This document shows, piece by piece, positions 58,651-64,000 of a stretch of 64,000 bases of DNA. The DNA lies in NCBI GenBank assembly GCA_928212115.1, contig CAKMRJ010005634.1, positions 261,601,364 to 261,665,363 of the forward strand, written 5' to 3'. The notes beneath the pieces are model-generated. The model was not told the origin of the DNA. It did not search any database and saw nothing but the letters and a program-made list of their open reading frames with translations. Each line of letters opens with the position of its first letter. Position 1 is the first letter of the stretch. This DNA is from Lactuca virosa (lineage: Eukaryota > Streptophyta > Magnoliopsida > Asterales > Asteraceae). The translations under genes were made by a program, and so were the position numbers.

Positions 58651-58910
58651 GTTATCTACGCGAGAATGGGGAAAAGAATAGTTAATAGACGTACTAATGA
58701 AGATCCTTTTTAGTTGCACATAAGTAATTATTGTAACACAAAATACTCCTATAGTGACACTAATTTTAGTATGAATGCAGGTATGTATACTTGGTTAAAT
58801 ATTTTATTATATTTAAAAGAATAAACTCTTGGTCAGAGTAATTTAATCCTGTTGTGTTCATAGTTTGTATATCTTTTATGGGTTGATATACTCGATTCAC
58901 TATAAACAAT
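58651..58910 (-). other. Leader between PBS and ORF0
   Basis: Noncoding; similar to 36147 onward (TATATCAACCCATAAAAGATATACA, partly). The + relative has an extra stretch here, near 36300-36830. Confidence 0.6.
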
Positions 58911-58922
58911 GCTCTGATACCA
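58911..58922 (-). other. Primer-binding site
   Basis: On - it is an exact TGGTATCAGAGC, three bases from the LTR end at 58926. Confidence 0.92.
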
Positions 58923-58925
58923 ATC

Positions 58926-60700
58926 TGTCGCACCCCAAAACCGGAACGACGGAAACGTTCTGGGATGGAGGACGTCATGTACAGTATCACAACAAAGCAT
59001 AATAGTGAGCTAGAAACAACATCCATTGCATTAATAGAATAATTTTAATACAAGCGTGTTCTGGATAGTATGTAAGACACCAAAAGTATGATCAAAATAA
59101 AAGATGAGTCTTGTATGTGCTCCATCTTCTCAAAAGCTTCATCGGTACCTGTCTACTGATGACCTGAGAATACAAGTTATTTTGAAAGAGTTTATCAGCA
59201 TAAAGCTGGTGAGTTCATAAGTATTTAGTGTCATTGCTTGTAAGAAAATGTTTGTAACAACGTAGTGTAACTGCTCATAGTTGCTTGTAAATGTTTGTGA
59301 ATAGTTGAACTCTTTAGAAAATCCTATATTTTCTACTGAAATGTAGTCTTCTACCAAGACCCGACTGTTTGTATGTTTGTTCCTTTGTAAATGTAAGAGT
59401 TTTCCCCAATTAAACTATTATTATGAAAAACATACTTTAGGACCTCATCGATGCGAGATGAATACAAAATAGATGTAATAGGGGAAAATAATGTTTTACC
59501 CCAGCAGTATCGCTGCCGGCTAAATGTGATTAAAATGCAGACTCTAGGTAGTATTAAATGTACAATACCCCTCGGGGAATCCGTTTGCCTTTAATTCTTA
59601 GTTAGTTAATTAAAGGTTTGAATGTGAACTCGTATGTAACCATACTGATCGACGGCTGAATAACTGATGACCCTCCGGTTCTGTATATGTAGTGAGGGTA
59701 ACATTCTGTCACCCCTTGGCCTTATCGGCTGGGACTGTAGCTAGCAGTCGGGGTGTGGGAGTGTCTGTCCCGTATAGATCTATACACACAATGCCCGCTC
59801 TCCCTCCAGGAGACTCTGGTAACAAAGTGATACCACAATGAAGTGTCGTATCGAGAAATAGTATGTCACATTCTGATTATCGTATTCAAAGGTTTGTATA
59901 GTAAGTCATATTGTAGTGATGTTTTCGCTGTACTAGTATTCCCTTGTATAGTGTATGGTATGTTCTCTTGTATAGTTTATAGTGTATATTGACTCATAAC
60001 TGTACTGAATCTTGTATGCGTCGTTGTAATAGTAGTGGTGAGTAGTAAACCCTTAACTATACCTATTATAGTTAAATATTAATGTTGTTTGTATGCCCTT
60101 ATTACACAAAGGCAGTAGACTGAAGTGAAAGCTTTTATATCCAAAAATATATATACGATATATAACTAAGATTTCAACGACATTCGGACAATTAATAGGA
60201 TACCCTAAGTCCACAACCAAACAAGGAACAGGAAATAAGGTGAGCTATCAGTCCTAAGTCCTTCAAACCTTACTTATATAAATATAGTTGTATAGATATG
60301 AGTTTGACAGTAATGTAAGTTTAAAAGAGTTTTGAAAATAGTTTTAGTATTTAAAAGAGTTTAGTAAAAGGTTTTGAAGTGCTTGAATCCGTAAGTTTGA
60401 TTGCAACTTGAAAGAAATAGTAAATCTTTCTGTTTATTCTAGTCATTAGTCACATGTGATTAATATAATGACTAGAATATTTCAACTTGTATCCCCCCCA
60501 TAAAAGCATTTAAAATCATTTCAAAGGTTGATTATGGGGTATGAACTCACCTGTAGTGAGCGGTTTGGATGGACGGATGGTATAGGATTCTACGTGGCAA
60601 GTGACGAATTGAGCACAACGGATCTTAATGAGCATATATTGGCACATATATGAATATAATTAGTCTATATACCACTAATCATGAAAGGAAAACACCCTAG
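58926..60700 (-). repeat. Truncated LTR, upper copy
   Basis: Very similar to 54777-56324 with the extra 234 bp. That segment holds CTACAG|GTGAGTTCATA (on -, near 60557-60543), a strong donor-like site. An acceptor-like TATTCTCAG|GTCATC lies near 59160-59175. The upstream end joins pol at about 60700. Confidence 0.8.
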
Positions 60701-61140
60701 GACTTAGTCGATTCGGAACTCGACTTGACGTTGCGGGGGTAATCCTGGAAGTTCTTCCGGAAAGATGTCGGGAAAATCGTGCACTACGGGGAGGTCTTTT
60801 AAGTCTTTGGTTTTCTGGTTCGCATCGACTACGTGTGCAAGGAATGCACGATATTCCTTACGCAAGTACTTCTGGGCTTGAATACTTGAGATGATACGAA
60901 GGCTCGTACTGGGTTTGTCTCCGTAGATCAACCAGGTTTCGTTATTCGGTATGTTTAGGCGGACTACCTTCTCGAAACATAGAATATTGGTACGATGGAG
61001 ACTCAACCAGTCCATGCCCACAATGACATCGAAACTCTTGATTGCTACTGGTATGAGGTCGATTGGAAATAAATGATTATCTAACGTGAGGGTACAACCT
61101 ATGTAAATCTCATTTGAACTCTCTGTCTGTAACACTAGTC
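60701..61140 (-). pseudogene. pol: pol fragment, upper copy (protease tail and RT linker)
   Basis: Open for 143 codons: LQTESSNEIYIGCTL, VIVGMDWLSLHRTNI, STSLRIISSIQAQKYL and PEELPGLPPQRQVEFRID. The protease DSG signature would lie just upstream and is missing, cut at about 61136-61140 by the junction with the next LTR. Confidence 0.82.
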
Positions 61141-63330
61141 AAAAGTAGGTCAATAACAATCACATGTGATTATATCAATCATGTAATGTGATTTTGTTAA
61201 AACTAGAAATGATGTAACTTACTATGTATTTCATGATAATTCTAATATAAATATGACTTTTCATACATACTTTATAGTATAAATCAAAGTATACATCCAT
61301 ACGATTCGAAAAATATAGACAACATCTAAATCTGAATTCACGTGAAGAAGTTATGATAAATTCTAACGCTATAATGCCTTATAACAAGAGGGATTTAAAA
61401 TAGACTTAGAATTAGCTATTGGAGTCTAAAACAAAGTCGTAGTACTCGTAATTACCTATGTGTGCATATAAAGAACGCCGAAAACGAAGTTCGTATGCAA
61501 AAGTTATGGCCTTCCGAAGATGCAGTTGTCAGAAACCCTAATTTGACTGAACTCACGACGTGAGCACCAAAAATTCACGACGTGAGGAGTCAATAGACAC
61601 TAATCGGAGCTACAAATCACGCGTTAAGGCTATGGGATGACTCATGGAAGTTCACGACGTGAACCTATCATGTTCACGACGTGAATGGCCCCAGAACACC
61701 CTATTAATAGCGATCAAAGCTCCTTCAATCCTTACACCTTCTCCTTTCATTTTCTCTCGTTTCCGAAGGTCGTTTTCCCTTCTCGAGCCTGACAACGACG
61801 AGCCTCTGAGCGTTTAGATTCTATAATCACGCTACTAAGGTGAGTTTCACGGCCCCACTTTCTAATATTTCGGGGAAAACGGGGAGGGGGAAAACGCATG
61901 CTTAATATTATATATACGTTATTATTATGTCTATATGATAATATATTAGTATCAACGTAGATAGTTATAATAACCGGAATATATTTATTTCATAATTGAA
62001 AGTATACAACTATCGTAAAGTTTTTAGCATGTTATTGCTATAGTAGTATATTAATGTAGATCTTGAGTTATACTTAGGATTCTATATATATTTTGTGTGC
62101 GATATAGTTCCGAAGTTATATTCGGAAGTTCTATATGTTAAGTTATAAAGTATGTTGCTATTATTGGTTTTATGTCAAGATAAAACTTGGTATGTTATAT
62201 GTTGTTATTGTTAGTTTTATGTCAAGATAAAACTTAGTATGTTATATATTATTATTGATATTTTTATGTCAGATAAAACTAGGAACGGATATGTTGTTAT
62301 TATTGGTTTTATGTCAAGATAAAACCTGGTGTTAATTCTAATTATAGCTTTTGTACTACCTAAGTATTATAAATATTAGGAGTAATGTTAAAAGCATAGT
62401 CTAATAACTTAGAGTTTTAGACACAAATATGATTTTACTACTAGAACTAACGGAACTCGACAAGTCTACATGAGCTATTGTATTCATCAACTAAGATTCG
62501 AAATCTTAGGGAAAATCCTCTTACCTGTAACCGTTAATCCCGTGTGAGCGACGAAGTCGTGTATGAATAAGATACGGGTTGACAACTGCACTCGTGGTTG
62601 CTAGCTACAACAAAACCGAGTGCGAGTGACGAACTGTCCTTTTGTTTGTTTATTGTTTCGACGTTGATGAAGCGTGTGGAACTTATCTCAAGATGCGAAA
62701 CTTGTAGCATCAAGCAGAGGTTTGAAACTAGTCATATAGCCGCGGTTACGTACTCATGGTAGCAAATTGTTAGAATCATTATACTTTGTCGTTATACAAG
62801 TATTAATGTTAAGTATAAGTTTCCCAAACACTTATACTCTAGGTACAAGAAACTGGTAGGTATACTACTTGTATATTAAGTAGATAATTATACCTAACAC
62901 ACATACTCGTATAGAATTGAAATAGATTTATACGTAGTGGTTTTACTCGTATAGAATTGAAATAAGATTTATACGTAGCGGTTTTACTCGTATAGAATTG
63001 AAATAAGATTTATACGTAGCAACTTTCGTTTGTATGGAATTACAAATACTTATACATAGTATATGAGACTTATAGGTAAACTACTTATTTGGTAAGTATA
63101 ATTATACCTAGGTTATATATGCTAAACATTGGAGAGTCAAAATGATACTTTCAAAACTATACTTTTGAACTTGGAAAATGTATTATTTTTATATGGAGTC
63201 AAAACCTGTGGAGTCACCAACTTTATGTTGACGTAGTTTTAAATGCATGTGTTTTCAGGAAGTTGATAACTATGATACGTGAATTGACGTTACACCGCCC
63301 GGTGTTTCCGCCGACGGCCGGGGTGTGATA
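61141..63330 (+). repeat. Gypsy 5' LTR on + (start not fixed)
   Basis: Ends GGGGTGTGATA at 63330 before a PBS, the same ending as the LTR at 33706-36131. Promoter at 61552-61709; donor-like CTAAG|GTGAGTTTC at 61839/61840. Short direct repeats of GTTTTATGTCAAGATAAAAC recur near 62169, 62214 and 62306, and GTATAGAATTGAAATA recurs near 62909, 62949 and 62988. Left end merges with the pol fragment. Confidence 0.7.
61552..61709 (+). promoter_or_regulatory. LTR promoter: two palindrome pairs and TATA-like box
   Basis: TCACGACGTGA cores are centred at 61558 and 61580 (22 bp apart) and at 61657 and 61679 (22 bp apart). TATTAATA is at 61702-61709, about 16 bp after the last palindrome. Same layout as the other LTR promoters but a different word. 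Confidence 0.6.
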
Positions 63331-63333
63331 GAT

Positions 63334-63345
63334 TGGTATCAGACC
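63334..63345 (+). other. Primer-binding site (one mismatch)
   Basis: TGGTATCAGACC, one change from the tRNA-iMet site, three bases after the LTR end. Confidence 0.85.
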
Positions 63346-63889
63346 TATTAACTATAGTGAATTAGTACTTTCTTAGGAAAGCACGACTATAGTTTAGGGC
63401 TTACTCTGTTAGGTTTAGGTATATCCCTTAGCCTACAAATATAAATTATTATTAATTATACTACTAAAGGACTACTTACGGGAGCGGTGACTAGGATAGA
63501 CATGTCGATTTGGGTTACTGGATTTCAGAACGGCTATATGCTAAAATGATCCTGCCCTTCGACTGTCCTGACTGGCAGGTGCCTTATCAGCTAGACCTGA
63601 AGTAACGAACAATAATTAATAGAGCATGAATACAACAAATAATAAATATAGAGTCATATATGAAGACTCAGACCCGCGATGAGAATACACCTAAATACCC
63701 GAAATGTTTTTGATCTCAAGGATTTAGATCAGATATTCCAACTAAAGTTCATATGTGCTAGATCTTATCACAACTAGGTGTAGGTGTACAACTATATTTT
63801 ATTATGATCAGGTCATATCACTATTTAAAATTGGGAGTCATATTTGATAGACTAAACAGTTGGTGATCTAAATGTAAGAACTAAACAAA
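63346..63889 (+). other. Leader of the right-hand gypsy element
   Basis: Noncoding stretch from PBS to gag. No ORF0-like frame is present, unlike the elements at 36848 and 58650. Confidence 0.6.
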
Positions 63890-64000
63890 ATGCCTAGAAG
63901 AAGTAGTAGCGCTCGGCTAAAACCTTAACCAACCGACCAGAAACAGAACAAACAACAACCGCAACCACCACAGCAGCCAGAAACAAACCCTCCAATAAGT
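63890..64000 (+). pseudogene. gag: Start of gag, running off the window
   Basis: Starts MPRRSSSARLKP, then TAA at 63926, then a Gln/Pro/Asn-rich stretch (QKQNKQQPQPPQQPETN) in the same frame to the window end. Composition and place after the PBS fit a gypsy Gag N-terminus; too short for a family call. Confidence 0.55.

Larger units (their letters stand above)
54777..61140 (-). mobile_element. ORF0-family gypsy element, tandem rearranged, - strand
   Basis: From high to low coordinates: pol fragment, truncated LTR, PBS, ORF0, gag, pol fragment, truncated LTR. Both LTR copies join the pol fragment at the same point (RID followed by a stop), so the deletion that made the junction is older than the duplication. 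RT, RNase H and integrase are absent. Confidence 0.8.

Overview
The window is plant nuclear DNA made almost entirely of nested, mostly broken LTR retrotransposons. I see no ordinary host gene, tRNA, rRNA or CRISPR array. Every recognisable protein is retroelement Gag or Pol, or an element-borne accessory ORF, and every legible primer-binding site matches initiator tRNA-Met. The repeated ACTCGNCGAGT words, the size of the Ty3/gypsy LTRs and the Sirevirus/chromovirus mix suggest an Asteraceae genome, most likely a lettuce relative. That attribution is from memory and was not tested.

Layout. (1) 1-7452: Tekay-like chromovirus on +, its 5' LTR outside the window. It has inserted into (2) the first of three tandem copies (7453-20085) of a 5'-truncated Sirevirus-like 3' end: accessory-ORF remnant, polypurine tract, LTR and shared flank. 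(3) 20086-21242: unassigned AT-rich DNA. (4) 21248-29075: gypsy element on -, with both LTRs, a TATAC target duplication, and a deletion removing RT and RNase H. (5) 29081-33705: AT-rich DNA with two tandem repeats. (6) 33706-about 37880: gypsy LTR on + followed by an intact accessory ORF (called ORF0 here) placed before where gag should be. (7) About 37880-40961: a second, heavily mutated chromovirus (LTR end, PBS, gag). (8) 40967-54142: a complete 13.2-kb Sirevirus on - with 301-bp LTRs and a TAAAG duplication. It carries gag-pol remnants, a nested solo LTR, and a roughly 1,190-codon ORF after pol with its own TATA box. (9) 54777-about 61140: tandem pieces of an ORF0-family gypsy element on -. 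(10) About 61141-64000: another gypsy LTR on +, its PBS and the start of gag.

The most unusual signals are these. Four different gypsy LTR families each have their own short palindrome, set in pairs about 18-22 bp apart directly upstream of the TATA box. A protein-conserved ORF0 lies upstream of gag in two diverged copies. The chromovirus has a 76-bp GT-AG intron exactly at the Gag/Pol joint, and several LTRs share a splice-donor-like site. The Sirevirus accessory ORF has a plant-gene-like promoter of its own.

Gene roles are those of the retroelement cycle: Gag forms particles; protease, RT/RNase H and integrase copy and insert. Most reading frames are broken by stops and frameshifts, so most of these elements could move only with proteins supplied by other copies.
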